Below are positions 1 through 8,581 of a DNA stretch of 17,201 bases, piece by piece. Positions within the stretch are counted from its first letter, which is position 1, and the number at the start of each line of letters is the position of its first letter. Origin of the DNA: JBIOJM01 sp044450785 (GTDB lineage Bacteria > Planctomycetota > Planctomycetia > Isosphaerales > Isosphaeraceae). The notes under the pieces are model-generated. The model was not told where the DNA came from and searched no databases. It saw only the letters and a list, made by a program, of their open reading frames with translations. Position numbers and translations under genes: made by a program. Location of the stretch: contig JBIOJM010000219.1 of NCBI GenBank assembly GCA_044450785.1, positions 1-17,201 of the forward strand. The letters run 5' to 3'.

Positions 1-1661
1 CCGGACAGACTGTCCGCATTTTCCTTGATGCCGGCTCCCAGCCCGTCTTCGGCACCGAGAGTCCCACCCTGAGTTATGTGCGGGTGCTGGGTTTCACGAT
101 CGAGCCCACCTCCACCTATACGTCCGGCGGTATCCTTGAAGTCGCATCCCCCTTCCGAATCTCCGGCACCAGCGACGAAGTCGCCTACTGCGAGATCATT
201 GGCCAGTATGCGGCGACCACGGATAACCATGACGGGATCCGGTTGGATTCGGCGAACAGCGCCTGGATTCACAACAACAACATTCATGGAGTCACGGGCG
301 GCGGGGGCAACAGTGCTGGCATAAAGGTTTATGGATCTTCCGATATCATTGTCGAAGACAACTATATTCACGGCTGCACCTCGGGGATCTTCGACAAGGA
401 AGGCGGCAACCAGAACACGTACCGACGTAATTACCTTACAAACAATACAGATTTGGAGTTCATAGGTAACAACCAAGGTACCGCGGCGATCCTTTATATT
501 TACGATAATGTTGTTGATGGTGAAATCAACCTTCAGTTTGTAAATGATAGTAATCAAGTCTATAATAACCTTATTCGCACGAGCGATTCCTATAATGGAA
601 AGGTCACGGGTATCCAAGCCCAGAACCCTTCAACAAATGCGCAAGTTTGGAACAATATTATTCTTAGTGAAGGCCAAGCTGTATGGGGATATGTAGACGC
701 AAATGAAAACCTCACTGACTCGCCACCGCCGCTGTCGTACATGAATTATAACGTTTACGATAGCTCGCCCAGCTATGGCTTTGGTCTCTATCTGTCAAAT
801 CCCGTCACATACAGCCTCTCGCAATTTCAGGGTCAAGGCTTCGAGCAACACGCCCAGGTCGTCAGTTCCGATTTGAGCATCTTTCAGGACTTGACCTCAT
901 ACGTGCTCCTGACGCAATGGACCACTGCCGGGAGGTACGGCGACCCGGTGGGTCCGCGCTACCCTGTCGCTCAAATCCTGAATACCAGCCGGTACGGGCC
1001 TGGGTCCTTGAGCACCGGCATCAGTCCGATCATCACCCAACAGCCTCAGAATCAAACGGTCTCGGCGGGGGGCTCAGCCACCTTCAGCGTCCAGGTGAAT
1101 GGTTCCGGGCTGCTGTACCAGTGGCAGAGCAGCAGCGACGGGGGTAATACCTGGATGACGATCCAAGGCGCAAGCTCCGCGGCCTACACCATAACCCAGG
1201 TCACAACGACTGAAAGCGGCGCCGTGTTCCGATGTCTCGTATCTTCTGTCGGTGGGAGCGCCTGGAGCAATCCAGCGACCCTCACGGTAACTGGGTCAAA
1301 CAACGCGATCGTGAACCAGTCGTCCATTCGGACGGTGATGGCAGCGCCGACGGCGGCCCTCGGCGTGGTCGCAAACGGAACGGTCTCAGCGGCGGCGACG
1401 CCCGCGCTGACATACTCCCTCCAGACGGTCTCAGCCTCGCCTGTGGCGGCACAGAATGACGGGGTCGATCCGGGGTCCAGCCCCGCTTTCGTCCAGAACG
1501 TGAATTTGAGTCCGGCTCAGCCTGCCGAACGGGCCAAGACCCGCCCTGGCCAGATCAGCCGCCACCGGAAAGTTCCGGTGATCGCGTCGGTGTCCGCCCA
1601 CCACCCCAGGCCGTCACGGGTGCGTTGGGCGAAGGAATTCAGGCCCACACACCAGGCTTGA
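1..1661 (+). CDS. Secreted parallel beta-helix protein with Ig-like domain (5' end missing)
   Basis: The frame is open from base 3 with no stop upstream, so the gene begins outside the window; 552 residues are visible, and the ATG/GTG codons near 76-78 are internal. Bases 60 to about 950 encode Asn/Gly-rich short repeats (NNNIHG, EDNYIHG, RRNYLTNN, YDNVVDG, WNNIIL) spaced about 20-25 residues apart, the pattern of right-handed parallel beta-helix (pectate-lyase/NosD-like) rungs. Bases about 1020-1297 encode an Ig-like domain (TQQPQNQTVSAGG, LYQWQ, FRCLVSS) with the core Trp but only one Cys, as is common in bacterial Ig folds. The tail is Ala/Ser-rich, then basic and Pro-rich, with no LPXTG, PEP-CTERM or membrane anchor. 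Such proteins are usually exported and bind or cleave polysaccharide; no catalytic residues can be assigned, so the enzymatic role is open. Bases 420-720 are distinctly AT-rich compared with the rest. It converges with the glycan operon. Confidence 0.85.
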   Translation, partial: GQTVRIFLDAGSQPVFGTESPTLSYVRVLGFTIEPTSTYTSGGILEVASPFRISGTSDEVAYCEIIGQYAATTDNHDGIRLDSANSAWIHNNNIHGVTGGGGNSAGIKVYGSSDIIVEDNYIHGCTSGIFDKEGGNQNTYRRNYLTNNTDLEFIGNNQGTAAILYIYDNVVDGEINLQFVNDSNQVYNNLIRTSDSYNGKVTGIQAQNPSTNAQVWNNIILSEGQAVWGYVDANENLTDSPPPLSYMNYNVYDSSPSYGFGLYLSNPVTYSLSQFQGQGFEQHAQVVSSDLSIFQDLTSYVLLTQWTTAGRYGDPVGPRYPVAQILNTSRYGPGSLSTGISPIITQQPQNQTVSAGGSATFSVQVNGSGLLYQWQSSSDGGNTWMTIQGASSAAYTITQVTTTESGAVFRCLVSSVGGSAWSNPATLTVTGSNNAIVNQSSIRTVMAAPTAALGVVANGTVSAAATPALTYSLQTVSASPVAAQNDGVDPGSSPAFVQNVNLSPAQPAERAKTRPGQISRHRKVPVIASVSAHHPRPSRVRWAKEFRPTHQA

Positions 1662-1708
1662 GGATTAACAGGGGCAGGTGTGTCGTCGTCCACCCGCTTG
1701 AGCGGCGC

Positions 1709-1736
1709 AAAAAAGGAGCCCAGGGCTCACTGTTTT
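1709..1736 (-). terminator. Compact intrinsic terminator between convergent genes, possibly two-way
   Basis: Bases 1716-1728 form a perfect inverted repeat (GAGCCC-A-GGGCTC). Read on the minus strand, the hairpin is followed after one C by six T (complement of A6 at 1709-1714), just after the stop of the leftmost minus-strand glycosyltransferase. Read on the plus strand, it is followed after four bases by TTTT (1733-1736), downstream of the beta-helix gene. The stem is short (5-6 bp) but GC-rich. The minus-strand reading is the stronger one. Confidence 0.6.
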
Positions 1737-2935
1737 CAGAGGCATTCATCGGTGTTCGATCGGCGGGGCGCACGCTCGCCGGCCAGGTACACCATCATCT
1801 TCCGGAATTCCTGTTTGTAACACTCTTCGGAGAAGTGACCGAGAACGCGGTCATACCCCGCTTCGGCGACTCGCCTGGCCAGTTCAGGGTCGTTCTGTAG
1901 CAAATCCATCTTGGACGCCAACCCTTCGACATCGTCGGGCTCGACGAGCAGCCCGTGGACACCGTCCTCGACCAGGTACGGGATCCCGTCGACGCGCGTC
2001 GAGATGACCGGCTTTTTCGCCGCCATCGCCTCGATGAGTACGCGGGGGACGCCCTCCGCGCGGGAGGGCAGCACGAAGAACGTGCAGCCGGCCATCAGCT
2101 CCATGGCCTTCTCGTGAGATTGGCCGGGGAGGAAGCTGATCCTCGGATTGTCCCCCACCAGGTCCTGGTAGGGAGAGACGTCCGGGCAGTAACCGACGAT
2201 CTTGAGGGAGAGATCGGTATGTCGGTCGCTGATTTGTCGGAAGGCCTTGATGAGGACGTCAACCCCCTTGCGCTCGAAGGGATGGCCCATGAACAGGGCG
2301 TAACGGCCATCCTGGCTGGTTTCTCTCCTCGGCAAGGACGTGATGGTCGAGACCGCGACGAGGTCCGGAAAAACAAAGGCAGGTGGATAATTGCCGGCCG
2401 GCAATTCGTCGAGCTGATTCGGAAAATAGAGTCGGAGGGCATCGGCGCTGCGGAGCAGTCGAGGGACATATAGCTGGGCCAGACGGGACTTGACTCGATT
2501 GACGAGACCTCGCTCGAAGGCGTGTCCCCCCGTGGGCGGCCCGGGAACTTCGACGACGAGCTTGGCGCTCGTCCAGCGCCGGAGCAGCCACCCCACAACG
2601 GCGAAGGAGAACGGCCCGTAGGCGACGATCGCGTCGAAAGGACCTCGAGACCGCGAGAGCTGGACTCCCTTACGGAGCAAGTAGGCGAACTCCCAACCCA
2701 GTCTCAGGGGTCGGGGTATACCGCCACTGAGGGTCGCATGATAGCGGAACGAGCCAAGCGTGTCGTAGAGGTCTGTGAGCGATCGCCCGCGATAGTCTCT
2801 CCGCGAGCCCCAATGTTCTGTAATATAATCGCCTTCGCAGAAGTCCGAGATCTGAAAATGGAGGTTTTTTTGAGGGTCCTTGCTCGGCGGGACAGGCCCA
2901 GGGCCGATGAAAAGGACCTTGTACTTGCTCCCCAT
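1736..2935 (-). CDS. Glycosyltransferase family 4 (GT-B fold)
   Basis: Predicted cytoplasmic enzyme that transfers a sugar from a nucleotide donor to a lipid-linked glycan; donor and acceptor cannot be read from sequence. From the ATG at 2935 it has 399 residues, the usual size. The N-terminal Rossmann half starts KVLFIGPGPVPPS. The C-terminal half carries the donor-binding block: LFMGHPFERKGVDVLIKAF (about 214-232), then FVLPSRAEGVPRVLIEAM with the EX7E pair at E294 and E302, then GIPYLVEDGVHGLLVEPDD. The frame stays open to a GTG at 2992, but those 19 extra residues are low-complexity and precede the first core strand, so ATG 2935 is preferred although neither start has a strong Shine-Dalgarno. 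It is the last gene of the block, about 124 bases after the membrane GT2, and ends at the hairpin terminator. An A7 run on the coding strand (T7 at 2865-2871) lies near its start. Confidence 0.9.
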   Translation of the reverse strand: MGSKYKVLFIGPGPVPPSKDPQKNLHFQISDFCEGDYITEHWGSRRDYRGRSLTDLYDTLGSFRYHATLSGGIPRPLRLGWEFAYLLRKGVQLSRSRGPFDAIVAYGPFSFAVVGWLLRRWTSAKLVVEVPGPPTGGHAFERGLVNRVKSRLAQLYVPRLLRSADALRLYFPNQLDELPAGNYPPAFVFPDLVAVSTITSLPRRETSQDGRYALFMGHPFERKGVDVLIKAFRQISDRHTDLSLKIVGYCPDVSPYQDLVGDNPRISFLPGQSHEKAMELMAGCTFFVLPSRAEGVPRVLIEAMAAKKPVISTRVDGIPYLVEDGVHGLLVEPDDVEGLASKMDLLQNDPELARRVAEAGYDRVLGHFSEECYKQEFRKMMVYLAGERAPRRSNTDECL

Positions 2936-3059
2936 GGGGTCGCGACCAGGTTGTTTTGTCGCGGATTCGTTTCGCGCCGCCGTGGGAGTCACGTTTCACT
3001 CGCTTTTCATGAGTCACATACTTGATGTCAGCGGGGCACCGCCCAATCTTCTTCGCTTT

Positions 3060-4208
3060 CTATCGAACTGTTGTCCACGTAATATTGCGCTCACCGCGGA
3101 GATACTTGAGGAAACCCCAAAGGGCGGCCAGGTTCGAGATGACGAAGTAGAACGGGATGTGCAGAAAGGGCACAGGGATTTTGAATAGGAGCGACAGCCA
3201 GCCGAGCAACGCCGCGAAATACAGGGCGAGCTGTCCCGCGAACAGCAAGCCATAGATGCCGGCCCAAGACGAGTCGGAGCGCGCCAAAGCCAAGCTGAGA
3301 AAGAGAGTCCCGAGCAGGAACTCAGGCACGAGGTAGCGCATCACTTTGTGACTCAATAGCTGGAACGAAAAGAATCCGTAACGAAACGGGTTCAACATGC
3401 GAGCCTCTCGGACCAGCCCGTGGATGCTCCGGATGACGATGCGGACCCGCATCTCAAATTCCTTCGATGCGTCCTCGTGTGCGATCTCCTGGGTATCGAT
3501 CCCTCGGGACGAGATGCTGATGTAGCCCTTCGAATAGATCTTGCTCGCGATGATGAAGTCACTGATCAGCTCGGGATCGATCGGCTCGTAGAGCGAGCGC
3601 CGGACGGCGTACAGACAACCGGTCACCCCAATCAGGGAGTTGACCCGCGCTTCCAGTTCCTTGATCTTGCTCTCATAACCGCGGTAGGCACGGCCGCCCC
3701 GACCGACGACCGTTCCTGCGTGCGAGACTGATTTGTGCGGGGCATCGATGCACCCGACGCGCGGATCCGCGAACCCCTGAACCAGTATCCGAATCGCATC
3801 GGTTCGAAGGATGGTCGTGGCGTCGGTGAAGACGAGAATCTCGCCCGTGGCCTGCTGAACCGCAGTGTTTTGAGCGGTGGTCTTGCCCCAGCGCTGAGGC
3901 AGGATGACCAGCTTGACCCCATGATCTCGGAATTGCTCGACGATCGCGTTCGTCTGGTCGGTCGAACAGTCGGAGGCGACGATCACCTCGAGCTTCTCTT
4001 TCGGATAATCCAGCTCCAACGTGGTCGTGAGCTTGTGGGCGATGTGCTTCTGTTCGTTGTAAGCCGATATGATCACGGTCACTGTTGGCTCGATCGGCGC
4101 GTCAACGAGACGGCGCCTGTGGACGAGAGCGAGGATGGCCAGCAAGCAGGGATATCCTGCGTAGGTCCACAAAACGGCTCCCACGAGTGTCCAGAACAGA
4201 ATGGGCAT
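3060..4208 (-). CDS. Membrane-anchored glycosyltransferase family 2
   Basis: A 382-residue processive-type GT-A enzyme. An N-terminal helix (about 3-29, ending in the WTYAGYP motif common in this subfamily) is followed by the catalytic domain: VTVIISAYNE (43-52), VASDCSTDQT (77-86, nucleotide binding), LVFTDATT (125-132, in the DxD position), a GCLYAVRR turn (197-204), SDFIIASK with the likely catalytic base D217, and an Arg-rich RVRIVIRS segment in the place of the (Q/R)xxRW motif. Two or three further helices follow (about 295-310, 318-345, 350-370). The family assembles extracellular or lipid-linked polysaccharide at the inner membrane; the sugar is unknown. It starts 11 bases after the amidotransferase stop, without a strong ribosome-binding site. 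It shares its whole layout with the GT2 on the other side of the amidotransferase gene, suggesting an old duplication. Confidence 0.9.
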   Translation of the reverse strand: MPILFWTLVGAVLWTYAGYPCLLAILALVHRRRLVDAPIEPTVTVIISAYNEQKHIAHKLTTTLELDYPKEKLEVIVASDCSTDQTNAIVEQFRDHGVKLVILPQRWGKTTAQNTAVQQATGEILVFTDATTILRTDAIRILVQGFADPRVGCIDAPHKSVSHAGTVVGRGGRAYRGYESKIKELEARVNSLIGVTGCLYAVRRSLYEPIDPELISDFIIASKIYSKGYISISSRGIDTQEIAHEDASKEFEMRVRIVIRSIHGLVREARMLNPFRYGFFSFQLLSHKVMRYLVPEFLLGTLFLSLALARSDSSWAGIYGLLFAGQLALYFAALLGWLSLLFKIPVPFLHIPFYFVISNLAALWGFLKYLRGERNITWTTVR

Positions 4209-4219
4209 GATGTCAACAA

Positions 4220-6106
4220 TCAGGGGTGGTATACCTCGGCCCAGAGCTCGAACATTAACAGACCCCAGAGCACCGTGCTATGGTTGCGCCTGCGATCGAA
4301 GTGTTCACGCTTGAGCTGCTGGACCACGCAGGGCTCGAAGTAGCCTTGCTGACGGAGCCGGTCAGGAGACAAGTAGTCCTCGACCATCCCGCGGAGATCC
4401 TCGCGGAGCCAGCGAGCCAGCGGGATGCTGAACCCGGCCTTCTTCCGCTTGAGGATCGTTCGAGGCAGGTCCGCGGCAAAGGCCCGCTTGAGCAGGTATT
4501 TCTTCCGGTTTCCCTTGATCTTGAACCGGCCCGGAACTTGGGCCATGAACTCCACGAGCGGATGATCCAGGAAGGGGACGCGCAGTTCCAAGGAAACTGC
4601 CATACTGGTCCGGTCGGCGACCGCCAGCAGGTCGTCGACGAGATAGGTCTGCTGGTCGACGGCGAGGAGCCGGTTGAGCATGTCCGCCTCGGACTGCTCC
4701 TCCGCCAGGGCTCGGATCCGCTCAAGCGCCGAATCGATCTCGACCCGCTCGCGAAGATCGGCGGTGTAAAGGGCGGCGCGCTGGGCGCGATCGATGGGGC
4801 TGGAGTAAGCGAAGAACCGATCGATCCAGGGCAGATCAGCTCCGCGCACGAATCGCTTCGCCTGGTCGATCCCTCGCCTCCCCCTCCGCGATTCCGGGAT
4901 CAACTCGACGAACCGCCGCACCACGCTCTCGCGCAAGGGCCGGGGTATCTTGCGATACCACTCGGCGGCCAAGACCCCGTGGTACCGCTGATAGCCGGCG
5001 CACAACTCGTCGCCACCGAGGCCGGACAGGGCGACCGTGAGGCGCTGGCGAGCCAACTGACAGACGAGCAAATTGGGCAGCGCTCCCGAGTCACCCATCG
5101 GCTCGTCGAAGATCGTACCCAGCCGGTGAATCAGGTCGTCGACCTGGGGCTCGACTTGCAGTTCCTCGTGGTCGGTCCCATACTGGAGGGCAACAAGGCG
5201 GGCGTACCGACGTTCATCGAAGTCGGCGTATTCTCGCGGAAACCCGATTGAGAACGTTTTGATGCGCCCATTCGCCTTCCGTGCCATGGCGGCGACGATC
5301 CCACTCGAGTCGACCCCTCCCGAGAGGAAAACGCCCAAGGGGACATCGGCGACCAGGTGGCTGCCGACCGCGTCATCGAACCGCTCGCGGAATCCTGCAA
5401 TCCATTCCGCCTCGGTCAGGCCGGCGCAGGGTCGCGACTCGAGCCGCCAGTATCGATCCAGCCGGAGCGGCCGGCCGGGATCCTTGGTCAAGACGTGCCC
5501 CGGCGGTAGCTTCCGTGCCTCGCGAAAAATCGTCCGCGGGGCCGGGATGTAGAGCAACGAGAGGTATTGATCGAGCGCGACTTCATCGAGCGAGAGCGAG
5601 ACATCGGGGACCGCCCGAAGACTTTTCAACTCACTCACGAGATAGAGGCGTCCATCCTGCTCCAGGTAGTGAAGCGGCTTGATCCCAAGTCGATCGCGGG
5701 CGGCGAAGACCTGTCCGGTAGTTCGGTTGTGGATGGCAAACGCGAACATTCCGCGCAGCCGCTCGACCGCCCGCGCGCCATACTCCTCGTAGAGGTGGAC
5801 GATCACCTCGGTGTCTGAATCGGTCGCGAACCGATGGCCGCGCTGGATCAGGTCGCGCTTCAATTCCCGGTAATTGTAGATCTCCCCGTTGAAGACGATG
5901 GCCAGCGTGCCGGCCTCATTGAAGATGGGCTGCCGGCCGCCCTCCAGGTCGATGATGCTCAGGCGTCGCATCCCCAGGCCGACACGGCCTGAGACTGCAA
6001 TCCCCTCGGAGTCGGGACCCCGGTGGGTGATCCGGTCACACATGGCGTGGACCATCGGTACCTCGACGTTCTCACGGTCATCAACGATGACGCAGATACC
6101 GCACAT
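4220..6106 (-). CDS. asnB: Asparagine synthase (glutamine-hydrolysing)-type amidotransferase
   Basis: 628 residues, full length for AsnB. Met is followed by Cys2, the glutaminase nucleophile (MCGIC). The Ntn glutaminase domain shows THRGPDSEG (27-35), FNGEIYNYREL (72-82) and DSDTEVIVHLYEEYG. The synthetase domain has the PP-loop FLSGGVDSSG (260-269), GLGGDELCAGY, and the C-terminal LELRVPFLDHP block, so both halves look active. Classic AsnB makes asparagine from aspartate, glutamine and ATP. Homologues in polysaccharide and exosortase-linked loci, such as WbpS-like proteins, are thought to amidate sugar carboxylates or other glycan acids. Its position between two membrane GT2 genes, 2 bases after one stop and 11 bases before the next start, favours a role in glycan modification, but true asparagine synthesis cannot be excluded. 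The ATG is fixed by the need for Cys2. Confidence 0.92.
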   Translation of the reverse strand: MCGICVIVDDRENVEVPMVHAMCDRITHRGPDSEGIAVSGRVGLGMRRLSIIDLEGGRQPIFNEAGTLAIVFNGEIYNYRELKRDLIQRGHRFATDSDTEVIVHLYEEYGARAVERLRGMFAFAIHNRTTGQVFAARDRLGIKPLHYLEQDGRLYLVSELKSLRAVPDVSLSLDEVALDQYLSLLYIPAPRTIFREARKLPPGHVLTKDPGRPLRLDRYWRLESRPCAGLTEAEWIAGFRERFDDAVGSHLVADVPLGVFLSGGVDSSGIVAAMARKANGRIKTFSIGFPREYADFDERRYARLVALQYGTDHEELQVEPQVDDLIHRLGTIFDEPMGDSGALPNLLVCQLARQRLTVALSGLGGDELCAGYQRYHGVLAAEWYRKIPRPLRESVVRRFVELIPESRRGRRGIDQAKRFVRGADLPWIDRFFAYSSPIDRAQRAALYTADLRERVEIDSALERIRALAEEQSEADMLNRLLAVDQQTYLVDDLLAVADRTSMAVSLELRVPFLDHPLVEFMAQVPGRFKIKGNRKKYLLKRAFAADLPRTILKRKKAGFSIPLARWLREDLRGMVEDYLSPDRLRQQGYFEPCVVQQLKREHFDRRRNHSTVLWGLLMFELWAEVYHP

Positions 6107-6108
6107 GG

Positions 6109-7335
6109 TCAGCGCTCAACTCCAGCCGGAGCCGCCCCGCGGATCTCGTGGGTCGGAGGGGCTGTGCCGTAAGCGGACTTGCCCCAACAGCGATCCACTC
6201 GCCCGGAAATCCAGACCCAGAAGGCGATCCAGGCGGCGGTGTTCAGTATCAGGAGGGCAGCCGCAGCCGTGGCGAGGGAGGACCGCGATGCGACGGCTTT
6301 GCTCATCCCGACCGCAGCGAGCAGATAGAACGCCGCTTGAATCCACAAAGCGACCCGGTAGACTGGCCCCTCGAGGACCACCGCCGAGGCGGCCAGGCCG
6401 ATCAAGGCCCACGGCACCAACAGGCGCAAGAGCCGGTGCGAGACGAATTGCCACCAGACCGGGTTGCGCCAGGGCAGCAAGGCCGATGGCAAGCGGGTGA
6501 GCAGTTGGAAGTTGCCGCACAGCGTCCGCACCTTGCGGTGGAACTCGTCACGGACCCGGCCCGGCAGTCGGTCGAAGGCATGGGCCCGATCGTCGTGAAC
6601 GACTCGATGCCCCCCCATCGCAACCAGCAGCGGCCAGTAGGCATCGTCGAGGATCGCCCCGTCGGGAATCGGGCGGAAGAGCTCGTGCCGCACAGCGCAG
6701 ATCGATCCGGTGACGCTGACCAGCGAATCAAACCGGCTTTCGGTCCGGCGCAGCCACTTCTCGAACCGCCAGTACAAGCCGAACCCTGCCATCACACCAA
6801 GGGGCGATTCGACCACGAGGTCGCCGCTGACGGCGCCGACGGAGGGGTCGGCGAAGTTCTCGGTGATCCGCTCGATCGCGTCGGGCGCCCAGGTCTGCCT
6901 GACATCGGCGAACACCAGCAGGGGGTAGCTGGCCGTGGCACAGCCCGCGTTGAGCGCGGCGGCCTTCCCCAGGTTGGCCGGCAATTCGATGACGCGGATG
7001 GGGACCACCGCCCCCGTCTCGAATTCGGCTTCGGTCGCGGCGGATCGAGCCACCTCAGCCGTTCGGTCGGTTGACCCGTCGGAAACCACGATCACCTCAC
7101 CGCCGGCCGGCCGGCCGGCGACCAGCCGGGCCAGCTCGCGGACGCGCGAGCCGATGACGGTCTCCTCGTTGTACGCGGCGACGACCACTGACACCGGCAC
7201 GATGGGGGAGCTGGCGCGAATCGTGTCGCCGCGCGATCGAAGCCGGACCGCCGCGGCCAGAATCAGCGGATATGCGACGTAGGTGTAAAGCACGCACGCC
7301 GCTGACAGCCAGAAGAGGGCGGTGAGCCAGGTCAT
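6109..7335 (-). CDS. Membrane-anchored glycosyltransferase family 2
   Basis: A 408-residue GT-A enzyme with an N-terminal helix (about 4-31, ending near YTYVAYP), then VSVVVAAYNEE (48-58), VVSDGSTDRT (83-92), LGKAAALNAG (122-131), LLVFADVRQ (139-147, DxD-like), VTGSICAVR (208-216), LDDAYWP (229-235, likely catalytic Asp) and RKVRTLCGN (267-275) in the (Q/R)xxRW position. C-terminal hydrophobic stretches (about 300-345 and 355-385) give two or three membrane helices. It probably adds sugars to a lipid-linked or secreted glycan; specificity is unknown. Its ATG overlaps the stop of the preceding GT4 as ATGA (7332-7335), and its stop lies 2 bases before the amidotransferase start, so the three genes are likely translationally coupled. 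A 20-base perfect CCGG palindrome at 7101-7120 sits in the coding sequence. Confidence 0.9.
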   Translation of the reverse strand: MTWLTALFWLSAACVLYTYVAYPLILAAAVRLRSRGDTIRASSPIVPVSVVVAAYNEETVIGSRVRELARLVAGRPAGGEVIVVSDGSTDRTAEVARSAATEAEFETGAVVPIRVIELPANLGKAAALNAGCATASYPLLVFADVRQTWAPDAIERITENFADPSVGAVSGDLVVESPLGVMAGFGLYWRFEKWLRRTESRFDSLVSVTGSICAVRHELFRPIPDGAILDDAYWPLLVAMGGHRVVHDDRAHAFDRLPGRVRDEFHRKVRTLCGNFQLLTRLPSALLPWRNPVWWQFVSHRLLRLLVPWALIGLAASAVVLEGPVYRVALWIQAAFYLLAAVGMSKAVASRSSLATAAAALLILNTAAWIAFWVWISGRVDRCWGKSAYGTAPPTHEIRGAAPAGVER

Positions 7336-8498
7336 GGCGTCGCCACCGAGTTCGGGACGGGGTGATCGATCACTTTACCTTCGCGCCGGAGATTGACGAG
7401 CTCCTCGCACACCCCCTGGAAGCGGAGGGCCTGGGCTTCGAAGGTGAACTCGGCGCGGATCCGCCGGCGCCCCAGCATTCCCATGTGACGTCGCCTGTCG
7501 ACCGATTCCAGAACGTCGAGGATGCGGCGAGCCAAGGCACTCGCGTCGCCCGGCGGGACGAGGTAGCCGTCCACCCCGTCGGACACCGCCTCCGGCGTTC
7601 CCCCGACGGCCGTCGCCACCACCGGGACCCCCGCCGCATACGACTCGAGCACCACGGTGGGGAGCCCCTCCGTGAAGGAGGGGAGTACCGAGAGGTCCCA
7701 ATGCGGCAGGAAACGGTCGAGGTCGTCGCGGAAGCCGGCCAAGATGAACCGTCGTTCCAGGCCGAGCTCCCTGATCCGGCGGCTGATCGCCTCGCGGAGC
7801 GGGCCATCGCCGAAGTGGATGAAGCCGGCTCCCGGATCCGATCGGGACACGATCGCCGCGGCCTCGATCAGGACACCGAACCCCTTCTCGTAACTGAGCC
7901 GCCCGGCTGACCCGACGATCCGCTCGGGAGCTGCCGGGAACATCGCCTCGAGCACGCCGCGGTCCGCGGGATTGGCGTGATCGAACCGCTCGGCCCGAAC
8001 CGCGTTGCGGATGACCGTAACTCGGTCGGGTCGCACCCCGGCGTGGCGGACCTTCTCGGCCTGGCCTTCCGACACGCAGACGACCCTATCCATTTTCCGC
8101 AGGCAGGCCCGATCGACGGCCTCATAGATCCGGACTTTCCAGGTTTCCGCGGTCCATCCATGCGACATGGCGATCGCGGGCACACCCGCCCGCCGTGACG
8201 CGAGCAGGCCGACCAAGTCGGCCTTGTAGCCGTGGCAGCAGAGGACATCGGGATCCCATTCCAGGAGCCGGCCCGTCAGCTCGCGCACCATGGCTGGAAG
8301 ATGGGGAGTGTCGTGGGCCAATGCGAGCGTCTCCAGCCCATGGTCGAGGAGCTGCGTGCGAAATGCGTGGCTTTTTCCCCTGTCGCCGAACAGAACAAAT
8401 GCCGACCGGCATGACCCCGGCAGGCTCTGGGCCAGCCCCAACATCAGTCGCTCCGGGCCGCCGAAGAACGGCGATGTCGCCAGGTGTACGATGACCAT
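7332..8498 (-). CDS. Glycosyltransferase family 4
   Basis: 388 residues from the ATG at 8498. The protein starts MVIVHLATSPFFGGPERLML, the standard N-terminal GT-B opening with the Gly-Gly acceptor loop. Later motifs are CVSEGQAEKVR (141-151), VTVIRNAV (160-167), GSAGRLSYEKGF (196-207), HFGDGPLR (228-235), LPSFTEGLPTVVLESYAAG with the EX7E pair E277/E285, and GGTPEAVSDGVDGYLVPPGD. It is expected to act at the cytoplasmic face of the membrane on the growing glycan; donor unknown. The frame stays open to 8870, but the extra 124 codons are Arg/Pro-rich, lack domain character and overlap another ORF, so they are rejected. Upstream of the ATG there is only a weak purine run (GGGA). The stop overlaps the next gene as ATGA. 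Confidence 0.9.
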   Translation of the reverse strand: MVIVHLATSPFFGGPERLMLGLAQSLPGSCRSAFVLFGDRGKSHAFRTQLLDHGLETLALAHDTPHLPAMVRELTGRLLEWDPDVLCCHGYKADLVGLLASRRAGVPAIAMSHGWTAETWKVRIYEAVDRACLRKMDRVVCVSEGQAEKVRHAGVRPDRVTVIRNAVRAERFDHANPADRGVLEAMFPAAPERIVGSAGRLSYEKGFGVLIEAAAIVSRSDPGAGFIHFGDGPLREAISRRIRELGLERRFILAGFRDDLDRFLPHWDLSVLPSFTEGLPTVVLESYAAGVPVVATAVGGTPEAVSDGVDGYLVPPGDASALARRILDVLESVDRRRHMGMLGRRRIRAEFTFEAQALRFQGVCEELVNLRREGKVIDHPVPNSVATP

Positions 8499-8581
8499 CG
8501 TTCCCAAGTCCCAACGAACGCCATTTGGAGAAGAAACGAAACGAACTGCGGTTCGTTCAGAATGAACGCAGGGCGCCGCCT

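Noticed and set aside
4280..5251. 323-codon open frame on the plus strand
   Set aside because: It lies opposite the amidotransferase gene, which has all its catalytic motifs. The plus-strand product is Arg/Pro/Leu-rich with no domain, a typical mirror of a high-GC gene.
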